Assembly (NCBI GenBank): GCA_036558305.1
Contig: DATBFX010000512.1
Coordinates: 1-13,005 of the forward strand
Source of the DNA: DATBFX01 sp036558305
GTDB lineage: Bacteria; Chloroflexota; Chloroflexia; Thermomicrobiales; UBA6265
Length of the DNA: 13,005 nucleotides
Direction: 5' to 3'
Part shown: piece after piece, positions 8,201 through 13,005 of the stretch
Numbering within the stretch: position 1 is the stretch's first letter
Layout: every line of letters starts with the position of its first letter
The notes under the pieces: model-generated
Told to the model about the DNA's origin: nothing
What the model saw: the letters and a program-made list of their open reading frames with translations, nothing else
Database searches by the model: none
Translations under genes and position numbers: made by a program

Positions 8201-8332
8201 GAGCAGGTGCTTGATGGCGACCGGATGCCCGGTCCTGAGGTCGACCGCGCGGTAGACGGCGCCGATCCCGCCGCGCGCGATCAGGGCATCGACGCGATAG
8301 CGATCACGGAGGAGATGGCCGACCGCGACCAT
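5258..8332 (-). CDS. Ser/Thr kinase fused to NB-ARC ATPase and TPR repeats
   Basis: This 1024-residue protein joins three modules. Residues 1-270 are a Hanks-type Ser/Thr kinase: glycine loop ARGGIG (19-24), Lys41, Glu57, HRDVKPSN (Asp135, Asn140), DFG (Asp153) and a degenerate APE (YAPLEQL). All catalytic residues are present. Residues about 297-600 are a STAND/NB-ARC-type ATPase with Walker A GPAGTGKT (325-332) and Walker B LLLVLDN (Asp400). Residues about 740-975 hold six 40-residue TPR repeats of the kinesin-light-chain type. There is no signal or membrane segment, so it is probably a soluble sensor. In this class the TPRs usually hold the ATPase off until a ligand binds; the ligand here is unknown. 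ATG 8332 has GGGAGG ten bases upstream. A G/C tandem repeat encodes a Pro/Val-rich stretch near residues 582-600. It overlaps the FHA regulator gene by 4 bp. Confidence 0.95.
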   Translation of the reverse strand: MVAVGHLLRDRYRVDALIARGGIGAVYRAVDLRTGHPVAIKHLLLGGEPLRRAFEREARLLRHLSHPALPSVVDAFADGGDDFLIMEYVPGDDLATMLMRRNASFPWEQVRIWADRILDALAYLHSQTPPVVHRDVKPSNLKPRGAGAIVLLDFGLAKGGSTSTHPRSLAGYTFRYAPLEQLRGEATEPRSDLYAFAATLYELLTNEPPPDALARATALAAGSPDPLRPVTSLDPAIPEAVSRVLQWALALRPADRPGDAATLRVALQAADAGEATVWVPPVPRSREHPNNLPAPPNPFIGRLRELAEIAELMRQPATRLVTITGPAGTGKTRLALQVAAGLLPEFSDGVFFVSLESIFDPQLVAGTIAQTLAAPGAGTDPPRDRLVRFLARKRLLLVLDNFEQVLPAAPFVAELLAACPSLSIAVTSREPLRIRAEREYPTPPLTTPDLAAPADLARLATNEAVALFLDRARAVLPTFALTPETAAPVTAICARLDGLPLAIELAAARIGRFRDPAALLARLGDRLDLLADGPRDLPARQQTIRSAIAWSHDLLPPDEQVLFRRLGVFAGGFTLEAAEAVVGGQKPSVLPPCPPVPLSPSVLDLLASLVAKNLLIPTNGGEPRWAMLETIRTFAREQLENLGEAEEARRAHAGWFLALAERAEIELVGPDQGVWYDRLESEHPNLRAALDWAIVRGDGESALRLGGALWRFWYVRGHLVEGSTWLERALALPAAAPGGARAQALHGAAVLAHNRGDFATAAAHYAEAIALRRRLGDDVGLARTLNNFAILAYERGDYRRATDLYQETLELRRLTGDRAGMVFSLNGLGVVARQQGDYDLAAARFAECLAVAREYGNREAVARSLHNLGIVANHRRDFAQANAHLGECLALSEALGDKGGTALTLYTLGLVADGEGDVPLATNRFRESLRLRHALGEKLGVTDCLLALAELAWRRGDRTRGGRLFAAAETHRAAIGAEWLAEEHERYDHAIATYQVETAAAIWETGRRLTLDEAVADALREEPV
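6526..6586. repeat. G-tract tandem repeat (G-quadruplex candidate) inside the kinase gene
   Basis: On the plus strand, runs of 5, 5, 6 and 6 G (6533-6537, 6541-6545, 6549-6554, 6557-6562) are separated by ACA or CA. GGACGGAGGG occurs on both sides of the array, and TGTCCCCC (6579-6586) is the inverse of GGGGGACA (6533-6540), so the unit can also fold back. The array stays in frame and encodes a short Pro/Val/Leu stretch between the ATPase and the helical region. It resembles the short tandemly repeated repetitive sequences known from cyanobacteria. The G-rich strand is the template strand of the gene. Confidence 0.75.
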
Positions 8333-8427
8333 GAACCGAGGACCTCCCGCGAGTCGGTGGTTGGACGCGCGCGGGAAAAGCTACAGCCGCGGCCGCCTGG
8401 TCGCAAGCGACCGGCAAACCACGTTCC

Positions 8428-8515
8428 GTCGAGCGCGATCTGCACGTCGTCGCCGACGACGACGGGGAAGGCGACGAGTTGGCCGGTCCGGATCTCGAAG
8501 GCACCGCCGTGGAGG
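8428..8515 (-). pseudogene. Remnant of a Rieske ferredoxin gene (3' part)
   Basis: These 88 bases align with 9274-9391, the 3' part of the intact Rieske gene, in the same orientation. In the best 80 aligned bases I count about four mismatches, plus a 30-base in-frame deletion whose ends share ACGACG. Translated, LHGGAFEIRTGQLVAFPVVV is followed directly by GDDVQI, missing the PARTYPVRVV segment of the intact copy. The CPLHGG ligand motif has become VFLHGG, so an iron-sulfur Cys is lost, and the first ligand pair is absent. It fills most of the 256-base gap between the antitoxin and kinase genes. There is no start codon or usual stop, so it is a relic and not a gene. Confidence 0.85.
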
Positions 8516-8588
8516 AAGACGACTTCGTGGGGCGACCGTCCTTGCGGGCGCAGTATGTGCCGTTGACCAGGCCGGCAGCGGTTCGCCG

Positions 8589-8873
8589 TCAGGACGAGGC
8601 CGCCTCGTCTCGTTCCAGGCCCTCGACGACCCACTGTTCGGCGAGCCGCTCGAAATCCACCCCGCGCCGTTTCGCGGCCGTGACGATCCGATCGAAGACC
8701 TCGCCTTCGAATGCGACGGGGAATTGGTGTAAGAGAGGGCGAGCGACTTCGAATTCGACCGGCTCGAATTCGTCCTCGAATTCGGTCGAATCGTGGGTGT
8801 CCCAGAATTCTGCCGCTTCCTCCCTGGTTCGAAATTGGGGGATCTTGGTCGCTGTGTTGACGCTCTCAACCAT
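8589..8873 (-). CDS. CopG/BrnA-like antitoxin
   Basis: This 94-residue protein has the pattern of the CopG-type antitoxins that pair with BrnT-like toxins: an N-terminal KIPQFRTREEAAEFWDTHD segment, an acidic stretch (STEFEDEFEPVEFEV) and a C-terminal part (residues about 55-90, FDRIVTAAKRRGVDFERLAE) that fits a ribbon-helix-helix-like DNA-binding region. In this class the antitoxin neutralises the toxin and represses the shared promoter. I prefer ATG 8873 because GAAGGAG lies six bases upstream. The in-frame ATG at 8888 overlaps the toxin stop (ATGA) but lacks a site. The toxin-then-antitoxin order matches brnTA. Confidence 0.85.
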   Translation of the reverse strand: MVESVNTATKIPQFRTREEAAEFWDTHDSTEFEDEFEPVEFEVARPLLHQFPVAFEGEVFDRIVTAAKRRGVDFERLAEQWVVEGLERDEAASS

Positions 8874-8879
8874 TGTCGG

Positions 8880-8886
8880 CTCCTTC
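8880..8886 (-). promoter_or_regulatory. Shine-Dalgarno deciding the antitoxin start
   Basis: GAAGGAG six bases before ATG 8873. It overlaps the last codons of the toxin gene, so toxin and antitoxin translation are linked. Confidence 0.7.
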
Positions 8887-9154
8887 ATCGACGCCGAATC
8901 AATCGGCGTTCTTGAGGCGTTGCATCACGCGCGGTGAGGACGTAGAACAGACCCGGCTCCGATTCGGGCTCGACGTAGACCGCGAGGTATCTCCCGCCGC
9001 GGGTCTGACCGACGATACGGTAACGACCGTCACGTGCCCGGTCTTGGTGCGATCGACCGAACACCGCATCCTCGACTTCGGATGGATCGACTCCGTGGCG
9101 GGCGATGTGATCGATACTCGCCTGGTCCCAGGCGATACGGCGAATCCAAACCAC
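8885..9154 (-). CDS. BrnT-family toxin (probable ribonuclease)
   Basis: This 89-residue protein matches the BrnT pattern: a start like IRRIAWDQASIDHIARHGVDPSEVEDAVF, a central RYRIVGQTRGGRYLAVYVE and an ending ARDATPQERRLIRRR, which corresponds to the typical 'SARxATxxERR' tail. BrnT toxins fold like RelE and degrade RNA to halt growth; activity here is inferred from the family. I chose GTG 9154, with AAGGT six bases upstream, over GTG 9187, because it gives the usual family length and drops a Gly/Ala-rich extension. The gene lies 116 bases after the Rieske gene and immediately precedes its antitoxin. Confidence 0.82.
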   Translation of the reverse strand: MVWIRRIAWDQASIDHIARHGVDPSEVEDAVFGRSHQDRARDGRYRIVGQTRGGRYLAVYVEPESEPGLFYVLTARDATPQERRLIRRR

Positions 9155-9160
9155 TATGGC

Positions 9161-9165
9161 ACCTT
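9161..9165 (-). promoter_or_regulatory. Ribosome binding site of the toxin gene
   Basis: AAGGT six bases before GTG 9154. It favours this start over the GTG at 9187. Confidence 0.5.
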
Positions 9166-9240
9166 GGAGCCCAGCGACACCGGCCACTTAAGGTCGGAAC
9201 CGAGACCCGTGGCGGCACCAATCGGAGCCGACCCGCAAGG

Positions 9241-9246
9241 ATCATA
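9241..9246 (-). promoter_or_regulatory. Candidate -10 box for the toxin-antitoxin pair
   Basis: TATGAT on the minus strand, five of six matches to TATAAT, between the Rieske stop and the toxin start. ATGACGTATGA around it contains a short ATGA direct repeat. No good -35 box is visible at the right spacing, so this is weak. Confidence 0.25.
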
Positions 9247-9270
9247 CGTCATTTGCCGATCGTGCCCGAC

Positions 9271-9594
9271 TCAGCCGAGCCCGATCTGCACCTCGTCGCC
9301 GACGACGCGGACGGGGTAGGTCCTGGCCGGGACGACGACGGGGAAGGCGACGGGTTGGCCGGTGCGGATCTCGAAGGCGCCGCCGTGGAGGGGGCACTCG
9401 ATTTCGTCGCCGACGATGGTGCCGTCGGAGAGGGAGGCCTCTTCGTGGGTGCAGCAGTCGTTCAGGGCGAAGAATTCGCCGTCGAGGTTGATCAGGCAGA
9501 CGGGTTCTTCGTCCGGGCCGACTTCGACGTAGGTCATCTCGCCGGGGGCGAGGTCGGAGGTCTTGGCGACGGTGTAGAACGAGCTTTCGGCCAT
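9271..9594 (-). CDS. Rieske-type [2Fe-2S] ferredoxin of the SUF cluster
   Basis: This 107-residue soluble Rieske protein has both ligand pairs: Cys48-x-His50 (CCTHEEA) and Cys67-x2-His70 (CPLHGG). Its length and lack of a membrane anchor fit the small non-haem ferredoxins that act as electron carriers, including those encoded in actinobacterial and Chloroflexota suf operons. It lies 87 bases after sufU on the same strand and is the last suf-linked gene in the window. A role in supplying electrons to cluster assembly is inferred from context. The start at 9594 has only a distant AAGG (about 11 bases upstream), partly within a repeat. A damaged second copy of its 3' end lies at 8428-8515. Confidence 0.93.
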   Translation of the reverse strand: MAESSFYTVAKTSDLAPGEMTYVEVGPDEEPVCLINLDGEFFALNDCCTHEEASLSDGTIVGDEIECPLHGGAFEIRTGQPVAFPVVVPARTYPVRVVGDEVQIGLG

Positions 9595-9597
9595 CAG

Positions 9598-9680
9598 CAG
9601 TCAGCCTTCGGGAACAGAGAGGGCAGACAGCAGCGGGCAAAAAAGAACGACGTGTTCTGCCGTCTGCCCTCTGCCGACTG
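9598..9680. repeat. Long imperfect hairpin between sufU and the Rieske gene
   Basis: AGAGGGCAGAC (9618-9628) and GTCTGCCCTCT (9662-9672) are perfect 11-base inverted arms. Further pairing exists outside (CAGTCAG 9598-9604 with CCGACTG 9674-9680, one mismatch) and inside (GGCA...GAAC with GTTCTGCC). It fills almost the whole 87-base spacer. An A6/T6 run lies within the loop, not after the stem. It looks like a dispersed intergenic repeat, not a terminator. Confidence 0.75.
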
Positions 9681-9681
9681 T

Positions 9682-10065
9682 CTACTCGTCGTCTTGCGGA
9701 ACGCCGTAGATACCGGCCTTGAGGACCTTCAACGGCAACAGGGCGCATTTCATGCGGGCCGGGCTGATCGGGACGCCGAGATCTTCGAGGAGGTCGTCTT
9801 TGGTGATGGCTTTGACGTCGTCGAGGGATTGACCTTCGACCAACTCGGTCAGCATCGAGGCCGACGCCTGACTGATGGCGCAGCCGCGGCCGGTGAAGCG
9901 GACCTCGTCGACGACGCCGTCTTTGACGCGGAGGTCGATGCGGACCTCGTCGCCGCAGAGCGGGTTCGTGTCCTCGTAGCTGTAATCGGCAGGGTCGAGT
10001 GTCCCCTTGTTCCGGGGATTGCGATAGTGGTCCAGGATGATTTCGCGGTAGAGGTTTTCTGCCAT
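9682..10065 (-). CDS. sufU: SufU-type iron-sulfur assembly protein
   Basis: This 127-residue protein belongs to the IscU/SufU fold. Cys37 and Asp39 (NPLCGD), Cys62 (GRGCAISQASASML) and Cys107 (RMKCALLPLKVL) give the three Cys and one Asp that hold zinc in SufU. The signatures around Cys62 and Cys107 are SufU-like; the residue before Cys107 is Lys, where IscU has His. SufU accepts sulfur from SufS. Cys62 and Cys107 are 45 residues apart, so it appears to lack the roughly 17-20-residue insertion of the Bacillus subtilis protein. ATG 10065 has no visible Shine-Dalgarno; the expected place is occupied by the TCTCAGG repeat. It lies 103 bases downstream of sufS. Confidence 0.93.
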   Translation of the reverse strand: MAENLYREIILDHYRNPRNKGTLDPADYSYEDTNPLCGDEVRIDLRVKDGVVDEVRFTGRGCAISQASASMLTELVEGQSLDDVKAITKDDLLEDLGVPISPARMKCALLPLKVLKAGIYGVPQDDE

Positions 10066-10072
10066 GGGCGAT

Positions 10073-10162
10073 CAGTCTCAGGTTTCAGGTCTCAGGTCTC
10101 AGGTTCCCAGAAGCCCACGTCGCGGGCAGCGACTTGTGACTTGAGATCTGAGACCTGAGATT
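10073..10162. repeat. TCTCAGG tandem and inverted repeat between sufS and sufU
   Basis: TCTCAGG/TTTCAGG units are repeated head to tail about four times at 10073-10105, and the complementary units (GATCTGAGACCTGAGA) stand at 10145-10160. The two arms can pair around a loop of about 35 bases. The element fills the spacer between the sufS stop and the sufU start and is unlike the other spacer repeats in sequence. Confidence 0.8.
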
Positions 10163-10168
10163 TCGTTG

Positions 10169-11434
10169 CTACTCAAGTCCGAAAATCCGGTTGGCCTTGT
10201 GGAGGGCGGCGACGAGGCGATCGACGTCGGCGTGGGTGTTGTAGACGTAGAAGCTGGCGCGGGTGGTAGCGACGAGACCGAGTTCGCGGACCAGCGGTTG
10301 GTTGCAGTGGTGGCCAGCGCGGACGGCGACGTTTTCGCCGTCGAGGATCGCGGCGACGTCGTGCGGGTGGATGTCGCCGAGGGTGAAGGCGACGACGCCG
10401 CTCCGTTGTGACGGATCGGACGGGCCGTAGATGGTCAGACCGGGAACCTCGGCCAGACGGTCGAGGGCGTAGCCGACGACGTCGCGCTCGTGGGCGATGA
10501 TGCGGTCCACACCGAGACCGGTCAGGTACTCGACCGCGACCCCGAGCCCGATCGCCTCGCCGACGGCGGGGGTACCGGCTTCGAAGCGAGCCGGGACGTC
10601 GGCGTAGGTCGTCCGTTCCAGGGCGACCTTGCGGATCATCCCGCCGCCGCCCATGAACGGCGGCATCGCGTCGAGGAGCCACTTCTTGCCGTAGACGACG
10701 CCGGACCCCATCGGGCCGAGCATCTTGTGGCCGGAGAAGGCGAGGAAGTCGAGGTCGAGCGCCTGGGCGTCGACCGGCAGGTGCGGCACGCTCTGCGCCC
10801 CGTCGACGAGGACGAGGGCGCCGGCGGCGTGCGCCCTGGCGGCGATCTCACCGACGTCGTTGACGGTGCCGACGCCGTTCGAGACATGGGTGACGGCGAC
10901 CAGCTTGGGTTCGCGCATGAGGAGTTGGTCGAAAGCATCCATGTCGAGGCGCTGATCCGAGGTCAACGGGACGTAAGCGATCTCGAATCCCTTCTCCTCG
11001 GCCAGGATCTGCCAGGGGACGAGATTCGAGTGGTGCTCCATAACCGTCAAGAGGACGAGGTCGCCCTGACCAAGGTTGCGCCGGCCCCAGGTTTGGGCGA
11101 CGAGGTTGATCCCCTCGGTCGTGTTGCGGACGAAGATGCACTCGTTCGGCGAGGCGGCGTTGATGAAGGCGGCGACGAGGTGGCGGGCCTCCTCGTATTT
11201 GCTCGTCGCCAGCTCGGAGATCTGGTAGACGCCGCGGTGGATGTTGGCGTTGTAGCGCCGGTAGTAGTCGTCGAGGGCGTCGATCACCGCCGCCGGTTTC
11301 TGCGAACTGGCGGCGCTGTCGAGGAAAACGAGCGGGAGTTGGTCCGGCGCGACGGGTTGGTTGAGGATGGGGAAGTCGGTGCGGATCGCGGCGGCATCGA
11401 GCGGAGTAGCTGGGTGAGTGGTTTGGGTGGTCAT
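10169..11434 (-). CDS. sufS: Cysteine desulfurase SufS
   Basis: This 421-residue PLP enzyme removes sulfur from cysteine and passes it on as persulfide, here most likely to SufU. Visible residues are the PLP-binding Lys237 (FSGHKMLGPMG), Asp211 and Gln214 (VDGAQS), His134 in the MEHHSN motif, and the catalytic Cys377 (RAGHHCNQPL) typical of group II desulfurases. Length fits the family. ATG 11434 is preceded by AAGAGGA eight bases upstream. It lies between sufD and sufU on the same strand, an arrangement known from Gram-positive-type SUF systems. The 152-base spacer to sufD holds inverted repeats. Confidence 0.97.
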   Translation of the reverse strand: MTTQTTHPATPLDAAAIRTDFPILNQPVAPDQLPLVFLDSAASSQKPAAVIDALDDYYRRYNANIHRGVYQISELATSKYEEARHLVAAFINAASPNECIFVRNTTEGINLVAQTWGRRNLGQGDLVLLTVMEHHSNLVPWQILAEEKGFEIAYVPLTSDQRLDMDAFDQLLMREPKLVAVTHVSNGVGTVNDVGEIAARAHAAGALVLVDGAQSVPHLPVDAQALDLDFLAFSGHKMLGPMGSGVVYGKKWLLDAMPPFMGGGGMIRKVALERTTYADVPARFEAGTPAVGEAIGLGVAVEYLTGLGVDRIIAHERDVVGYALDRLAEVPGLTIYGPSDPSQRSGVVAFTLGDIHPHDVAAILDGENVAVRAGHHCNQPLVRELGLVATTRASFYVYNTHADVDRLVAALHKANRIFGLE

Positions 11435-11500
11435 TGTGGTGGTCCTCTTCGGCCCCCACCCCCAACCGCCACCGCACCCAGAGGGTTCCCGGTACCCGGC

Positions 11501-11580
11501 CCTACGTAGGGGGAGGGGAGCACGCTCATCGGCGCGGTTCCACCTCTCCTGCCGTAGCGGGAGAGGGGGCAGGGGGTGAG
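11501..11580. repeat. G/C-rich inverted-repeat element between sufD and sufS
   Basis: CCTACGTAGG (11501-11510) is a perfect 10-base palindrome. CCTCTCC (11543-11549) and GGAGAGG (11560-11566) form a stem that continues inward through one wobble pair to a CGTA loop. G-runs follow (GGGGGCAGGGGGTGAGGG, 11565-11582). No long T-run follows on the minus strand. It looks like a mobile or dispersed spacer element and might slow or partly stop transcription. Confidence 0.7.
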
Positions 11581-11586
11581 GGTCGT

Positions 11587-12933
11587 CTATAGCCCGACTT
11601 TCCGCGCGATCGCGCTCTCCAAAAAGCTCTGAATCTCCTCGACCGGAATGCGGTCGATCACTGGACGGAAGAAGCCTTCGACGATCAGTTTCTGGGCTTC
11701 GGTGTAGGGGATGCCGCGGGCTTGCAGGTAGAAGATGTGCTCGGGGACGACCTGCGAGACGGTGGCGCCGTGGGTGCAGCGGACGTCGTTGGCGCCGATT
11801 TCCAGGTTCGGGATCGAGTCGGCGCGGGCCTGGCGGGAGAGGACGAGGTTGCGGTTCTGCTGGTAGGCGTCGGTTTTCTGCGCGCCCTCGGAGACCTTGA
11901 TCAGACCGGAGTAGACGGAGCGGGCGCTGTCTTTGAGGGCGCCTTTGAATTCGAGGTCGCTGGTGGCGTAGGGCGACTCGTGCAGTTGCCAGGTGTGGTG
12001 GTCGAAGAACTGGTCGCCGTCGGCGAAGAAGATACCGAGCATCTCGGCAAGGGCGTTTTGGCCGCGCAGGTGGGAACCGATCGAGTTCTTGGTGAACTTG
12101 CTACCGAGGGTGACGTGGAGCGAATTGAGCGTCGCGTCGTTGCCGAGGATCGCCCGCTCGGTCATGAAGTTCCAGACGTGGCGGCCCCAGTCCTGGACCT
12201 GGACGTAGCGGAGTTTGCTGCCCTTGCCGAGGATCAACTCGACGACACCGGAGGCGAATGCCTGCGTGTCCTGCGTCGGCGAGTTGAAGGCGTCGACGAA
12301 GAACGCCTCGGCGTTGTCTTCGAGGACGACCAGGGTGTGGGAGAAGATGGCCGCGCCCGGTTCCTGCCCGATCGCGAAGGAGCGGAAAGGCAGCTCGACC
12401 GTGACGTCTTTCGGCACGTAGAGGAACGTGCCTCCCTGCCGGAAGGCGGCGTGCAACGCCTCGAATTTGCCGAAGTCGACCGGGACCGCCTGGGTCATGA
12501 AATGGCGCTGGACCAGTTCCGGGTAGTCACGGACGGCGGTGTCGAGGTCGGTGTAGACGACACCCTGGGCGGCGAGGTCGTCGTCGATCTCGGCAAAGAC
12601 GGTCGAGGCGTCGCGCTGGACGACGACACCGGCGCGCTCGCTCTCGTTCGAGACGGTGGTGTCCTGGACGGAGGCGAGGAGTCCGTCGAGCGAACCGACG
12701 CGCTCGCCGGCGGCCGCGAACGGGGTCAGGCGGTCGAGTTTGAGACCGCGGAGATCGGTCCGGCGCCACTCCTCGTCGGTGCGCTTCGGCATCGGGAGGC
12801 GTTCGTAGGTCTCCCAGGCGGCGAGACGGGCCTCACGAACCCACCCCGGTTCGCCTTTGCGGGCGGAGAGGTCTTCGACAGCCTCGCGGGAGAAGCCGGT
12901 AAATGTGGTCGGTTTGGCGATGGTTGCTTCCAT
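11587..12933 (-). CDS. sufD: Iron-sulfur cluster assembly protein SufD
   Basis: This 448-residue member of the SufB/SufD family partners SufB and SufC in the SufBCD scaffold, where clusters are built before transfer. The N-terminal helical region has the MPKRTDEEWRRTDL block; the beta-helix core ends with IPNLEIGANDVRCTHGATVS, with His388 in the CTHGA motif that contributes to the SufB-SufD interface. The C-terminal EGFFRPVIDRIP fits SufD better than SufB. I chose ATG 12933, with GAGGTG just upstream, over GTG 12984, which has no ribosome site and reads through a repeat. sufB and sufC are not in the window and are expected upstream. Confidence 0.93.
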   Translation of the reverse strand: MEATIAKPTTFTGFSREAVEDLSARKGEPGWVREARLAAWETYERLPMPKRTDEEWRRTDLRGLKLDRLTPFAAAGERVGSLDGLLASVQDTTVSNESERAGVVVQRDASTVFAEIDDDLAAQGVVYTDLDTAVRDYPELVQRHFMTQAVPVDFGKFEALHAAFRQGGTFLYVPKDVTVELPFRSFAIGQEPGAAIFSHTLVVLEDNAEAFFVDAFNSPTQDTQAFASGVVELILGKGSKLRYVQVQDWGRHVWNFMTERAILGNDATLNSLHVTLGSKFTKNSIGSHLRGQNALAEMLGIFFADGDQFFDHHTWQLHESPYATSDLEFKGALKDSARSVYSGLIKVSEGAQKTDAYQQNRNLVLSRQARADSIPNLEIGANDVRCTHGATVSQVVPEHIFYLQARGIPYTEAQKLIVEGFFRPVIDRIPVEEIQSFLESAIARKVGL

Positions 12934-12936
12934 TGG

Positions 12937-12942
12937 CACCTC
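12937..12942 (-). promoter_or_regulatory. Ribosome binding site deciding the SufD start
   Basis: GAGGTG three to six bases before ATG 12933. It supports the shorter SufD; the frame extends to GTG 12984 but that part overlaps a dispersed repeat. Confidence 0.6.
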
Positions 12943-12974
12943 GGCAAGAAGGGTAACGTCGTGGTCGGTCGGCA

Positions 12975-12996
12975 GGGCGGACACGGAGGTCCGCCC
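12975..12996. repeat. Hairpin repeat upstream of sufD
   Basis: GGGCGGAC (12975-12982) and GTCCGCCC (12989-12996) form a perfect 8-bp stem with a 6-base loop, followed by CTACG. From memory, this type (GTAGGGGCGGAC...) recurs between genes in Chloroflexota genomes. It lies in the gap expected between sufD and its upstream neighbour, at the window edge. Confidence 0.65.
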
Positions 12997-13005
12997 CTAC
13001 GCAGG

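Noticed and set aside
8281..8634. 117-residue frame holding the Rieske-like segment
   Set aside because: It starts inside the antitoxin gene and ends inside the kinase gene, lacks the first ligand pair and one Cys of the second; it is better explained as a gene remnant.
9598..9680. Intrinsic terminator after sufU
   Set aside because: The stem is strong but the T-run lies inside the loop, not after the stem, so it does not fit the terminator pattern.

Overview
The window is GC-rich bacterial DNA (roughly two-thirds G+C by eye). All twelve genes I support lie on the minus strand, so transcription runs from high to low coordinates. The gene content suggests a member of the Chloroflexota, most likely near Thermomicrobia/Sphaerobacter. 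The clues are a Ser/Thr kinase fused to a STAND ATPase and TPRs, HAF-repeat and DUF4397 secreted proteins, a SUF cluster with sufU and a Rieske ferredoxin, and spacers filled with G/C-rich inverted repeats. This assignment is an inference; there is no rRNA or other marker gene in the window.

Layout in the direction of transcription. (1) 12933-9271: the distal part of a SUF iron-sulfur assembly operon, sufD, sufS, sufU and a Rieske-type [2Fe-2S] ferredoxin. sufB and sufC are expected upstream of the window. Each spacer holds an inverted-repeat element, and the sequences of these elements differ. (2) 9154-8589: a BrnT-like toxin and CopG/BrnA-like antitoxin pair. (3) 8515-8428: a decayed fragment of the Rieske gene, nearly identical in sequence to the end of the intact copy but missing 30 bp, so the toxin-antitoxin pair sits between two same-direction Rieske 3' ends. 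(4) 8332-4608: a 1024-residue kinase / NB-ARC / TPR protein, overlapping by 4 bp (ATGA) a 217-residue FHA plus winged-helix DNA-binding protein. Together they look like a self-contained phospho-signalling module: the kinase senses and phosphorylates, the FHA domain reads phosphothreonine, and the winged helix acts on DNA. (5) 4526-1881: probable exported proteins, namely a possible short Cys-rich peptide, a HAF-repeat protein with a C-terminal Cu/Zn-SOD-like domain, and a DUF4397 protein. (6) 1775-141: a gamma-glutamyltranspeptidase-family Ntn hydrolase that keeps the nucleophile but seems to lack the usual glutamyl-binding residues. Bases 1-140 hold no gene I can support.

Most notable points: the kinase/STAND/TPR plus FHA/winged-helix pair, which redistributes the domains of the AfsK/AfsR and PknH/EmbR systems; the toxin-antitoxin module bracketed by a Rieske duplication; the G-tract tandem repeat inside the kinase gene; and the HAF/SOD-like fusion. 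No CRISPR array, tRNA, rRNA, transposase or phage gene was seen.
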